Assembly: GCA_900471605.1 (NCBI GenBank)
Contig: UCEY01000055.1
Span: 44,525 to 108,524, forward strand
Length of the DNA stretch: 64,000 bases
Source: Hyphomicrobiales bacterium
Lineage (GTDB): Bacteria; Pseudomonadota; Alphaproteobacteria; Rhizobiales; Rhizobiaceae
Direction of reading: 5' to 3'
Shown here: positions 17,218-24,226 of the stretch, in pieces
How positions within the stretch are numbered: the first letter of the stretch is position 1
How the letters are laid out: every line of letters starts with the position of its first letter
Notes under the pieces: model-generated
Database searches by the model: none
Seen by the model: only the letters and a program-made list of their open reading frames with translations
What the model was told of the DNA's origin: nothing
Position numbers and translations under genes: made by a program

Positions 17218-17886
17218 ATGAGCAAGGAGCCGGAAGACACAATCGCCAGTCGAATCAGCCGGGTGCTTGCCGATCGCATCGTGCGCGGCGAGCTCGCTCC
17301 CGGTGCCCGTCTTCGCCAGGATCACATCGCCGAGGAATTCCAGACCAGTCACGTGCCGGTGCGCGAGGCCTTCCGCCGGCTGGAGGCGCAGGGCCTGGCG
17401 ATCAGCGAGCCGCGCCGCGGCGTGCGCGTCGCGTCCTTCGATCTCGCCGAAGTCCGCGAGGTGGCGGAAATGCGCGCCGTGCTGGAAGTGCTGGCGCTCC
17501 GCCACGCCGCCCGGCACCTGACCCCCGCCATCCTCGATGCGGCGGAGGAGGCGACGCGGGAAGGCGATGCCGCCGCCGACGTGCATGCCTGGGAAGAGGC
17601 GAACCGCCGTTTCCACCGGCTGATCCTGGCGCCCTGCGGCATGAGGCGCCTGCTTGCCTCGATCGACGACCTGCATGCCGCAAGCGCCCGCTTCCTGTTC
17701 TCGGCCTGGCAGTCCGGCTGGGAAAAGCGCACCGACCATGATCACCGCGCGATCCTAGCTGCCCTCCGGCAGGGCAAGACGGATGAGGCAGCCGCCACCC
17801 TGCAGAAGCACGTGCAATGGATCGGCCGCGGCCCGCAACCGGCCAAAAACGGTGCGCCGCGCGAAATTTTCGCGATCGTCGGCTGA
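17218..17886 (+). CDS. bioR: BioR, GntR-family regulator of biotin genes
   Basis: A 222-residue FadR-type GntR regulator: an N-terminal winged helix (about residues 8-75, with DHIAEEFQTSHVPVREAFRRLEAQG as helix-turn-helix) and a helical FCD ligand domain (about 80-205). Alphaproteobacterial BioR represses biotin synthesis and transport genes through TTATCTATAA boxes. Two such boxes flank the intergenic region just downstream, in front of bioY, which makes the identification strong. The inverted repeat over its ribosome-binding site may set its level. No bio synthesis genes are present in the window. Confidence 0.88.
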   Translation: MSKEPEDTIASRISRVLADRIVRGELAPGARLRQDHIAEEFQTSHVPVREAFRRLEAQGLAISEPRRGVRVASFDLAEVREVAEMRAVLEVLALRHAARHLTPAILDAAEEATREGDAAADVHAWEEANRRFHRLILAPCGMRRLLASIDDLHAASARFLFSAWQSGWEKRTDHDHRAILAALRQGKTDEAAATLQKHVQWIGRGPQPAKNGAPREIFAIVG

Positions 17887-17899
17887 TCATTTCTCAAAA

Positions 17900-17909
17900 T
17901 TATAGATAA
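17900..17909. promoter_or_regulatory. BioR box 1
   Basis: TTATAGATAA, within the symmetric AAATTATAGATAATTT (17897-17912), lies 14 bases after the bioR stop. It is the reverse complement of the box found just upstream of bioY. Confidence 0.8.
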
Positions 17910-18050
17910 TTTATTTTGCCTGGAAATCGGTATGGTTTGGCTTGTTTTAGCCAAAATGTGGCATGCCGCGCTCTCCGCTCATTGCATATCCAGTGCGGAG
18001 GGTCTTGCCTCCTTCGAAAATTCACCTCATAAAATAGATGGGAGTCAAAA

Positions 18051-18060
18051 TTATCTATAA
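18051..18060. promoter_or_regulatory. BioR box 2 (bioY operator)
   Basis: TTATCTATAA, extended as AAATTATCTATAATTTT (18048-18064), lies 18 bases before the bioY ATG and abuts its Shine-Dalgarno AAAAGGAG. This exact sequence is the known BioR recognition site in alphaproteobacteria. Confidence 0.88.
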
Positions 18061-18078
18061 TTTTAAAAGGAGAGCTCG

Positions 18079-18666
18079 ATGTCCCTGATTAGTTCCCACC
18101 AGACACTTGTTTTCGATCCCTTTCGGCTTGCCGACCGGTCCGTCCTTGCCAAGGCCCTGTTCGTGCTTGCGGGCACGCTGGTTCTGGCAATCGCGTCCCG
18201 GATCTCCGTGCCGATGGTTCCGGTCCCGATCACCATGCAGACCTTCGCCGTGACCATGATCGGCGCGCTTTACGGCTGGCGGCTCGGCGCCTTGACGGTG
18301 CTTGCCTGGCTTGGAGAAGCAGCGCTTGGAGCGCCCGTGCTTGCGGGTGGGGCGGGCAGCATTGCGGCCTTCGCAGGGCCGACCGCCGGTTATCTCTTTT
18401 CCTTTCCGGTGATTGCCGCCCTTGTCGGCTGGCTTGCCGAACGCGGCTGGACCGGGCGGCGCATCGTCGCCAGCTTCTCGGCACATCTGATCGCAAACCT
18501 TCTATGCCTTGCACTCGGCTGGGCCTGGCTTGCGGCACTGATCGGCGTTGAAAAGGCGTTCTGGGCCGGTGTTGCTCCGTTCATCCTCGGTGCTGCGCTG
18601 AAATCGGGCCTGGCGGCGGCTGTTCTTGCCGCGGTCGCCTCCCGCAACCGCGCTGCGGCAGAGTGA
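18079..18666 (+). CDS. bioY: BioY biotin transporter
   Basis: A 195-residue integral membrane protein with about six hydrophobic helices. It carries the BioY signature ASRISVPMVPVPITMQTFAV near residue 40, followed by GALYGWRLGALTVLAWLGEAALGAPV. BioY is the substrate-binding S-component of biotin ECF transporters and can import biotin alone in some rhizobia; no bioM or bioN is visible here. The BioR box directly upstream indicates repression when biotin is plentiful. The DUF1284 gene overlaps its stop codon, implying co-translation. Confidence 0.95.
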   Translation: MSLISSHQTLVFDPFRLADRSVLAKALFVLAGTLVLAIASRISVPMVPVPITMQTFAVTMIGALYGWRLGALTVLAWLGEAALGAPVLAGGAGSIAAFAGPTAGYLFSFPVIAALVGWLAERGWTGRRIVASFSAHLIANLLCLALGWAWLAALIGVEKAFWAGVAPFILGAALKSGLAAAVLAAVASRNRAAAE

Positions 18667-19133
18667 CGGTGAGGCTGCGGCCGCATCATCTTCTCTGCAT
18701 GCTGACCTTTGTCGGCGAGGGTTATAACCCGGCTTTCGTCGCCAACTATCGCCGTCTCGCCGGCCGGCTTTCCGCCGGCGAGACGATCGAGATCGTCTCC
18801 GGCCCCGACGATATCTGCGCCCCGCTTCTGGCGGATGAAGCCGCGCATTGTTTCGGTGTCTCGGTTGCCGGTCGTGATGCTGCGGCGCTGGCGGATATTG
18901 CCGGCCTGCTTGGCCGGGAGGTTGAGATCGGTACGGCGATCGCCTCCGATCCGGCGCTGTTCGAGAAAATGCGCCAAGCCTTCTCTGCCGGCGTGACGCG
19001 CCGCGCCTGCACGGGCTGCGAATGGAGCAGCCTTTGCGATCGTATCGCGGGAGAGGATTATGCAGACGCGCTGGTCATGAAGATCAGCCGGCCGGAAACA
19101 GAGCCAGAAACTTCCGCTCGCCTTCGGGCGTGA
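18663..19133 (+). CDS. DUF1284 domain protein
   Basis: A 156-residue protein starting with GTG at 18663 that overlaps the bioY stop (GTGA). It begins RLRPHHLLCMLTFVGEGY, the DUF1284 signature, and has a cysteine cluster near the C-terminus (RRACTGCEWSSLC). Histidine- and cysteine-rich motifs at both ends suggest iron-sulfur or metal binding. Function is unknown. Coupling to bioY suggests a link to biotin supply, but this may be only positional. Its last 50 bases overlap the end of the convergent ArsR gene. Confidence 0.87.
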   Translation: MTVRLRPHHLLCMLTFVGEGYNPAFVANYRRLAGRLSAGETIEIVSGPDDICAPLLADEAAHCFGVSVAGRDAAALADIAGLLGREVEIGTAIASDPALFEKMRQAFSAGVTRRACTGCEWSSLCDRIAGEDYADALVMKISRPETEPETSARLRA

Positions 19134-19767
19134 ACAGCACGGCGCGGCTTTCCCCGCTGCGCCGTGCCCAGCCCTTTTCGAGGAAATGGGCAAGCAGCGC
19201 CTTGCCGAGCGTGCCGGCCAGATGCGAACGCCGCTCGCTCCAGTCGAGGCAGGATTTGCAGAGCGGCCTGCGGTTGGATGCCAGTGAAGCCACATCGATG
19301 CCGAGCGTGCCGAGTTCCGCGCGGCCGTCCTCGGTCATCGCCAGGTTCTCGCCGTCGCTCTCGATCGCGCCGCGGGCGACGAAACTGTCGAGCATCCTGA
19401 CCCCGTAATCGCCGGCCAGATGATCGTAGCAAACGCGCGCCTTGCGCAGCGCCGGATCCTTCGGTCCCGGTCGGTGGCGCAGATGGCCCCGGCTCGCCGC
19501 AAACCCCATGATGTTTTCGAGCAGCGTGCCGGCGGCCGCGTCGGCAAGCGTGAAGTAGCGGTGCCGTCCCTGCTTGCGCTGGGCAAGAATGCCGCCTTCC
19601 TCGAGCTTGGAGAGATGCGAACTCGCCGTCTGTAGCGTCACCCCGGCTGCCTGCGCCAGTTCGGTCGCCGTCAGCGCCTGGCCGCCCATAAGCGCCGTCA
19701 GCATGTTGGCGCGGGCGGGATCGCCGAACAGCATTCCGATGCGGGCAATGTCTGGACCTTCTTTCAT
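19084..19767 (-). CDS. ArsR-family regulator with C-terminal extension
   Basis: A 227-residue protein. The N-terminal 85 residues are an ArsR winged helix: FGDPARANMLTALMGGQALTATELA, TLQTASSHLSKLEEGGIL, RKQGRHRYFTL. The long C-terminal part contains ARVCYDHLAGDYGVRMLDSFV and PLCKSCLDWSERRSHLAG, a cysteine-bearing region found in a subgroup of large ArsR proteins. It is divergent from the NIPSNAP/ABM pair, with a strong inverted repeat touching its own start codon, so it probably represses both itself and that pair. Its 3' end overlaps that of DUF1284. Confidence 0.88.
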   Translation of the reverse strand: MKEGPDIARIGMLFGDPARANMLTALMGGQALTATELAQAAGVTLQTASSHLSKLEEGGILAQRKQGRHRYFTLADAAAGTLLENIMGFAASRGHLRHRPGPKDPALRKARVCYDHLAGDYGVRMLDSFVARGAIESDGENLAMTEDGRAELGTLGIDVASLASNRRPLCKSCLDWSERRSHLAGTLGKALLAHFLEKGWARRSGESRAVLFTPEGERKFLALFPAG

Positions 19768-19789
19768 ACTTCGACGGTAACCGAAGTAT
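19766..19789. promoter_or_regulatory. Operator between the ArsR gene and the NIPSNAP operon
   Basis: A perfect inverted repeat, ATACTTCG (19766-19773) and CGAAGTAT (19782-19789), with an 8-base spacer. It begins inside the ArsR start codon, between two divergent genes, as expected for an autoregulated ArsR system. Confidence 0.7.
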
Positions 19790-19840
19790 CTCCGTCTGGC
19801 AACATGGCAAAACGTCTCCACACCACAAGGAGAGAAAGCC

Positions 19841-20170
19841 ATGATCACCTGTTTCATCCGCTACGAGATCGACCCGTTCAAGAAGGACGCTTTCACTGAA
19901 TATGCCCGCAACTGGGGCCAGGCGATCCCGCGCTGCGGCGCCGACCTGATCGGTTATTTCGGCCCGCACGAGGGTTCGGCGACAACCGCCTACGGCGTCT
20001 ACAACATCGACAGCCTCGCCGCCTACGAGGCCTATCGCGCCCGGCTGACGGCCGATCCGCTCGGCCGGGAGAATTACGCATTTTCCAAGCGCGAACGTTT
20101 TATCCTCAAGGAGGACCGCATCTTCCTCAAGAACGTATCCATGCCGCACGGAGCTTTGGTAAAGCCATGA
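19841..20170 (+). CDS. NIPSNAP family protein
   Basis: A 109-residue ferredoxin-like dimeric alpha/beta-barrel protein of the NIPSNAP family: MITCFIRYEIDPFKKDAFTEYARNWG at the start and AYEAYRARLTADPLG followed by FLKNV at the end. Family members are small cofactor-free proteins of mostly unknown function; some act on quinone-like substrates. AAGGAGAG supports the start. It overlaps the next gene by ATGA and is the first gene of a unit divergent from the ArsR gene, whose operator lies upstream. Confidence 0.9.
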   Translation: MITCFIRYEIDPFKKDAFTEYARNWGQAIPRCGADLIGYFGPHEGSATTAYGVYNIDSLAAYEAYRARLTADPLGRENYAFSKRERFILKEDRIFLKNVSMPHGALVKP

Positions 20171-20514
20171 TCGCCGTCATTTTCGAAGTCATCCCCTATA
20201 TGGGCGAGCGCCACAAATATCTCGACCTTGCCGGCGAGCTGCGATCCGAGCTGGAAACCATCGACGGCTTCATCTCGATCGAGCGTTTCGAAAGCCTGAC
20301 ATTGCGCGGAAAGATCCTCTCCCTGTCGTTCTGGCGGGACGAGGAGGCCGTCAAGGCATGGCGCAATCTCGAAAGCCACCGCGCCGCCCAGAAAGCCGGC
20401 CGAGGCGGCGTTTTTGCCGACTACCGCCTGCGGATCGGCCACGTCGTCAGGGATTACGGCATGTTCGAGAGGGAGGAGGCCCCGAAGGACAGCCGCGAGG
20501 TGCATGCGGCTTAG
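20167..20514 (+). CDS. Antibiotic-biosynthesis-monooxygenase (ABM) domain protein
   Basis: A 115-residue ABM-type dimeric alpha/beta-barrel protein: MIAVIFEVIPYMGERHKYLDLAG, then IDGFISIERFESLTLRGKILSLSFWRDEEAVKAWRN, the usual strand-helix signature of this family. It is translationally coupled (ATGA) to the NIPSNAP gene. Both are of the same structural superfamily, so they may form a hetero-oligomer or act in sequence. The ArsR regulator next door suggests induction by a toxic or electrophilic small molecule, which is inference. Confidence 0.88.
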   Translation: MIAVIFEVIPYMGERHKYLDLAGELRSELETIDGFISIERFESLTLRGKILSLSFWRDEEAVKAWRNLESHRAAQKAGRGGVFADYRLRIGHVVRDYGMFEREEAPKDSREVHAA

Positions 20515-20592
20515 CATATAGATCCACGCCTTGGGACAACTTAAAGCTGCTTTTAACGACCTTCTCTTATATTGTGTGGAGGAGGGTGCTCG

Positions 20593-20856
20593 ATGGTCTT
20601 CAGGTCCAAACGCGATATTGCTGTAAACAACGAGGTCAACAAGCATCATGCGGGTTGGTGCAATCAACTCGCGACCGCTGTTGGGGCTGCCGGAGCAATT
20701 GTGCCGCTGACCGCCGCAGCCTTGAGCTTTCAGGTCACCGTCACCACCTTTGTCGGTGCGGCTTTTTGGATTTTTCTGGCAATCATGCTACATAGCTTGG
20801 GCGCTATTCTTTTGCGGAGGATCAGAACTGATGACGACATCAATTCAGACGTTTGA
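20593..20856 (+). CDS. Small two-span membrane protein, hypothetical
   Basis: An 87-residue protein: a hydrophilic N-terminus (KRDIAVNNEVNKHHAGWCNQ), two hydrophobic helices (about 28-50 and 52-75), then a charged tail RRIRTDDDINSDV. GGAGGAGGG lies about seven bases before ATG 20593. It overlaps a second tiny membrane ORF by 26 bases in another frame. The local base composition is lower in GC than the surroundings. No family is recognised. Together with the following ORF and the MNT protein it forms a small cluster of unassigned genes. Confidence 0.55.
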   Translation: MVFRSKRDIAVNNEVNKHHAGWCNQLATAVGAAGAIVPLTAAALSFQVTVTTFVGAAFWIFLAIMLHSLGAILLRRIRTDDDINSDV

Positions 20857-20950
20857 TCTCCTTTATGTGACGATGCCCCTCGTCGGTTGCATCATCGTCG
20901 GCGCCCTTATCGCCTACAATCTCTATCAGCAGCGTCATAGAGGCTCCTAA
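20831..20950 (+). CDS. 39-residue single-span membrane peptide
   Basis: The ORF starts at ATG 20831, inside the end of the previous gene, and encodes a peptide with one hydrophobic helix (about residues 10-30, DLLYVTMPLVGCIIVGALIAYNLY) and a basic tail QQRHRGS. GGAGG lies 10 bases upstream. The overlap suggests coupled translation with the 87-residue membrane protein. No homologue is recognised. The shape is that of membrane-acting small peptides or small transporter subunits, which is inference only. Confidence 0.4.
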   Translation: MTTSIQTFDLLYVTMPLVGCIIVGALIAYNLYQQRHRGS

Positions 20951-20970
20951 GCTGCTGGGAGTGTTCCCCG

Positions 20971-21267
20971 TCAGAAAACCTGCAACGCGGAGCTTTCGAT
21001 CCTGTCTTTCAGCATCGGATGAAGACTGTCACGAGTCGTGACATCCACTTCTGTCGCAAGTTCATCTTCGAGGAAGAGCTTGATGCCGGTGAGGTCAACC
21101 AGGGAGAACTTCTTGTCGGGATCATAATCGATAAACAGATCAAGATCACTCGATGGTCCAGCTTCATCACGGGCGACGGAGCCGAAAAGATAAAGCGACG
21201 TTGCACCGAGCGCCCGGATGGCGTCGGCCTGCTGCTTCAGCTTTTCGATCGCTTCGCTTCTTTTCAT
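20971..21267 (-). CDS. MNT-type nucleotidyltransferase, orphan (no HEPN partner)
   Basis: A 98-residue minimal nucleotidyltransferase. The active-site motif is LFGSVARDEAGPSSDLDLFIDY (GSx10DxD pattern), with a third acidic position in EVDVTT. Such MntA-like proteins usually neutralise a HEPN-domain toxin (HepT) by adenylylation. No HEPN gene lies on either side; instead two small membrane ORFs converge on it. The start at ATG 21267 gives the standard length; the frame also opens at 21303. It may be a remnant of a TA pair or have another partner. Confidence 0.82.
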   Translation of the reverse strand: MKRSEAIEKLKQQADAIRALGATSLYLFGSVARDEAGPSSDLDLFIDYDPDKKFSLVDLTGIKLFLEDELATEVDVTTRDSLHPMLKDRIESSALQVF

Positions 21268-21342
21268 GGCGTGATTGTAGCGCAACCCAGCCCATCTTTC
21301 CACGTTCCGAAATTTTTCCCGAATTCTTCCACCGCTTCAGGC

Positions 21343-21367
21343 TTTGGTAACCAAAATGGGTAACCAT
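21343..21367 (+). promoter_or_regulatory. Repeated GGTAACC motif upstream of ccrM
   Basis: TTTGGT-A-ACCAAA (21343-21355) is followed 13 bases on by a second GGTAACC, extending to GTAACCAT (21359-21367). TAACCAT resembles the CtrA half-site of alphaproteobacteria, and ccrM is a known CtrA target. The pair could equally be sites for another regulator. Confidence 0.35.
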
Positions 21368-21411
21368 AACAGGCAGTAAATTGGTATCGAGTAGAGCGTA
21401 GCGAGTAGCAC

Positions 21412-22542
21412 ATGGCAGCAGTTCTTCCGCTGGCCGACCTGAAGCGTCAGGTCCGTCCGGACACTTGGCTAAACTCCATCATCAAGGGCGACTGCGTCGC
21501 TGCACTGGAAGCCCTGCCGGATCATTCCGTCGATGCGATCTTCGCCGATCCGCCCTACAATCTCCAGCTCGGCGGCACGCTGCACCGTCCCGACCAGTCG
21601 CTGGTCGATGCCGTCGACGACGAGTGGGACCAGTTCGCCTCCTTCGAAATGTATGATGTGTTTACCCGCGCCTGGCTGCTCGCCTGCCGCCGCGTCTTGA
21701 AGCCGCATGGCACGATCTGGGTCATCGGCTCCTACCACAATATCTTCCGTGTCGGCGCGATCATGCAGGACCTGAACTTCTGGCTGCTGAACGACATCGT
21801 CTGGCGCAAGGTCAACCCGATGCCGAATTTCAAGGGCCGCCGGTTCCAGAACGCCCACGAGACGATGATCTGGGCAAGCCGCGACGCCAAGGCCAAGGGC
21901 TACACCTTCAATTACGATGCGCTGAAGGCGTCCAATGACGACGTGCAGATGCGCTCCGACTGGCTGTTCCCGATCTGCTCCGGCAACGAACGCCTAAAGG
22001 GCGAAGACGGCAAGAAGGTCCATCCGACCCAGAAGCCGGAAGCGCTGCTCGCCCGCGTCATCATGGCCTCGACCAAACCGGGCGACGTCATCCTCGATCC
22101 CTTCTTCGGCTCGGGCACGACCGGCGCCGTCGCAAAACGTCTCGGCCGCAATTTCGTCGGCATCGAGCGCGAGCAGGATTATATCGATGCGGCTTCCGCC
22201 CGCATCGCCTCCGTCGAGCCGCTCGGCAAGGCGGAACTGACTGTCATGACCGGCAAGAAGGCCGAACCTCGCGTCGCCTTCAACACGCTGGTCGAAAGCG
22301 GTCTCGTCAAGCCCGGTCAGGTCCTGACCGACGCCAGGCGCCGCCACAGCGCGATCATCCGCGCCGACGGCACGCTCGCGGCAGGTGGCGAGGCTGGTTC
22401 CATTCATCGCCTCGGCGCGAAAGTGCAGGGCCTTGATGCATGCAACGGATGGACTTTCTGGCATTTCGACGATGGGCAATCTCTCAGGCCCATCGATGAA
22501 CTGCGATCCGTGATCCGCAACGATATGGCGAAATTGGACTGA
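21412..22542 (+). CDS. ccrM: CcrM, cell-cycle GANTC adenine methyltransferase
   Basis: A 376-residue beta-class N6-adenine methyltransferase. Motif IV DPPY is at 46-49, before the SAM-binding motif I FFGSGTTG (about 232-238). A C-terminal RAMA-type extension (about 290-376) ends with WTFWHFDDGQSLRPIDELR. CcrM methylates GANTC sites after replication and links the cell cycle to gene expression in Caulobacter and rhizobia. Length and domain order match rhizobial CcrM. It is monocistronic, with a strong double hairpin terminator after it. I found no GANTC site in the 140 bases upstream. Confidence 0.96.
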   Translation: MAAVLPLADLKRQVRPDTWLNSIIKGDCVAALEALPDHSVDAIFADPPYNLQLGGTLHRPDQSLVDAVDDEWDQFASFEMYDVFTRAWLLACRRVLKPHGTIWVIGSYHNIFRVGAIMQDLNFWLLNDIVWRKVNPMPNFKGRRFQNAHETMIWASRDAKAKGYTFNYDALKASNDDVQMRSDWLFPICSGNERLKGEDGKKVHPTQKPEALLARVIMASTKPGDVILDPFFGSGTTGAVAKRLGRNFVGIEREQDYIDAASARIASVEPLGKAELTVMTGKKAEPRVAFNTLVESGLVKPGQVLTDARRRHSAIIRADGTLAAGGEAGSIHRLGAKVQGLDACNGWTFWHFDDGQSLRPIDELRSVIRNDMAKLD

Positions 22543-22613
22543 TCCACCGGTCCCCGCCACATCGACAGAATGCCTCGTCCGGTTTCGTACCTCTAGTCCC
22601 GGACGAGGATAAT

Positions 22614-22655
22614 TGGCGCCCGGGAAGGCTGATCCCGGGCGCCATTTCTTTTTTC
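22614..22655 (+). terminator. Strong terminator of ccrM
   Basis: A perfect 11-bp stem TGGCGCCCGGG (22614-22624) / CCCGGGCGCCA (22634-22644), followed by TTTCTTTTTT. A second hairpin, CCTCGTCCGG (22573-22582) / CCGGACGAGG (22599-22608), stands just before it. Confidence 0.92.
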
Positions 22656-22770
22656 GCTCCCTATGCAGGCGGCCAAAACCGAAGCCCTTGCGAAATTTAG
22701 CTATTCCCGCCGTCGCCTGCGCTTGTTATCGTAGGTTGCACAGGGTTGAGTAAATTTCCAATTTTGCGTT

Positions 22771-22794
22771 TTGACAAATGTCCCTGCCTGTCAA
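22771..22794. promoter_or_regulatory. TTGACA...TGTCAA inverted repeat over the start of the S24 gene
   Basis: TTGACA (22771-22776) and TGTCAA (22789-22794) are inverted copies 12 bases apart that straddle the ATG at 22778. The position would let the encoded repressor-like protein block its own expression. The left arm also equals the consensus -35 hexamer. Confidence 0.35.
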
Positions 22795-23557
22795 TGGCGA
22801 GTTGCGCCACCGGATCGAGCGTGCGCTGGCGCGGTTCTCTCCAAGCTGGGAGGGCAGGGATGCCGCGCGCCGCGCCGTGGCGCTGAAGATGCTGATCCTC
22901 TGCGAGCTGGCCGGCGGCCGCCTGCGTGTCGTCGATGCGCTCGGCCTCAAGGACAACACGCTCGACAACTACCGCCACGGCAAGACCGAACCGCGCCACA
23001 GCACGCTCAACATGCTGGCGGAACTCGCCGACGTGCCGATCGAATATCTCGGCAACGACTGGTCGGTGGAGGAAGGGGTCATCTATTTTTCACCCCGGGA
23101 GGTTTTGCCGCTCGGGTTTTCCGAGCCGAGCCCGCTTTGGAATGACGTCGCCCGCGTTGTGATCCCGGCTTATTTCGGCGAGGAGGACGGACAGCCTTCG
23201 CTCGACCGGCCGGATACCACATGGGCGGCCATGCCTCGGAGCTTGTGGGCGAAGCTTTCGGTCGATCCGGAAAACCTGCGCATCGTGTCCGCAAGGGGCG
23301 ACAGCATGTCGCCGACGATCGTCGACGGAGCCCCGATGTTTGTCGATATCAGCGACCGCAAACTGGAGGACGGTCGCGTCTACCTGTTCGATGTCGGCGA
23401 GGAACTGATCGTCCGGCGGGTGCAGAGGCTCCCGCATGGCAGCCTCGAACTGCTGCCGGACAATCTGGAACGTTATCGCCCGCAGCACGTGCTGAAGGAT
23501 GGTCAGGCGGATCTCAAGGTCGTCGGGCGCGTCCGCGTCGCGAGCCGGATCCTGTAG
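22778..23557 (+). CDS. Repressor-like protein with HTH and S24/LexA peptidase-type domain
   Basis: A 259-residue protein. The N-terminal helical region (about 30-95, with DALGLKDNTLDNYRHGKTEP) looks like a DNA-binding helix-turn-helix; the C-terminal 100 residues are an S24/LexA-CI fold. The nucleophile serine is in ARGDSMSPTI (S176). At the place of the general-base lysine the sequence is IVRRVQ (R213), so self-cleavage may be lost. It is a chromosomally placed single gene with no phage genes near it. An inverted repeat covers its start. It is probably a stress-type or orphan repressor. Confidence 0.83.
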   Translation: MSLPVNGELRHRIERALARFSPSWEGRDAARRAVALKMLILCELAGGRLRVVDALGLKDNTLDNYRHGKTEPRHSTLNMLAELADVPIEYLGNDWSVEEGVIYFSPREVLPLGFSEPSPLWNDVARVVIPAYFGEEDGQPSLDRPDTTWAAMPRSLWAKLSVDPENLRIVSARGDSMSPTIVDGAPMFVDISDRKLEDGRVYLFDVGEELIVRRVQRLPHGSLELLPDNLERYRPQHVLKDGQADLKVVGRVRVASRIL

Positions 23558-23581
23558 GCCCGGCCCGCCAATGCGCGGCTG

Positions 23582-24196
23582 TTATGGTTCGATCCCGTGG
23601 GCGATCAGATCCCGCCGCAGCGTTTCCGGGTCCTTGAAATGCACGGCCTGCCAGCCGGCGGCGCGCGCACCTTCGACATTCGCGTAGCTGTCGTCGATGA
23701 AGATCGAAGCTTCCGGAACCAGCCCAAAATCGCGGGCGTGCTTTTCGTAGATCGCCACGTCCGGCTTGATCAGGCCGATCTCGCCCGACACGGTCACGCC
23801 GCGCGGCTTGTTGAGAAACGGAAAGATCCTTCTGGCCTCGACGAACGTGTCGGCGGCGAAATTGGTCAGCATCGTCACGTCGCGGCCGTTGTCGATCAGG
23901 CCTTCCATGATCGCGACCGAGCCGTCATAGGCATGCGGCACCATTTCGTGCCAGTATTTGCGGAAGGCGCGGATCTGCTCCTCGCGCTGCGGGAACCGTT
24001 CGATCAGCAACGCCTCGGCGTCTTCCCACTTGCGCCCGCGGTCCTGTTCCAGGTTCCATTCATGGGTGCAGACGTTCTCGAAGAACCATTTGCGCTCCTC
24101 TTCGTCGGGAATGATGCGGGCAAAGGGAAGGTTCGGATCGTAGTGGATCAGCACTTTGCCGATGTCGAAGACGATGTGGTCGATCTTGGCTGCCAT
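23582..24196 (-). CDS. HAD-superfamily hydrolase, YihX-like
   Basis: A 204-residue HAD subfamily IA variant 3 protein. Motif I is VFDIGKVLIHYDP, with nucleophile D11 and the G13 variant typical of the YihX/epoxide-hydrolase-N branch. Motif II is TMLTNFAADTF, with IKPDVAIYE and IFIDDSYANVEGARAAG following. YihX is an alpha-D-glucose-1-phosphate phosphatase; this protein's substrate is not known. It is convergent with the S24 gene and lies just downstream of mutY, though a 30-base gap and poor ribosome site leave co-transcription open. Confidence 0.88.
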   Translation of the reverse strand: MAAKIDHIVFDIGKVLIHYDPNLPFARIIPDEEERKWFFENVCTHEWNLEQDRGRKWEDAEALLIERFPQREEQIRAFRKYWHEMVPHAYDGSVAIMEGLIDNGRDVTMLTNFAADTFVEARRIFPFLNKPRGVTVSGEIGLIKPDVAIYEKHARDFGLVPEASIFIDDSYANVEGARAAGWQAVHFKDPETLRRDLIAHGIEP

Positions 24197-24226
24197 GGAT
24201 ATGTCCCGGAAATAAAAGCGGCTCTA

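Noticed and set aside
20971..21303. Complete MntA-HepT toxin-antitoxin pair
   Set aside because: No HEPN-domain ORF next to the MNT gene on either strand.
22778..23557. Prophage repressor marking a prophage
   Set aside because: No integrase, replication, head or tail genes in either direction; flanked by ccrM and mutY-region housekeeping genes.
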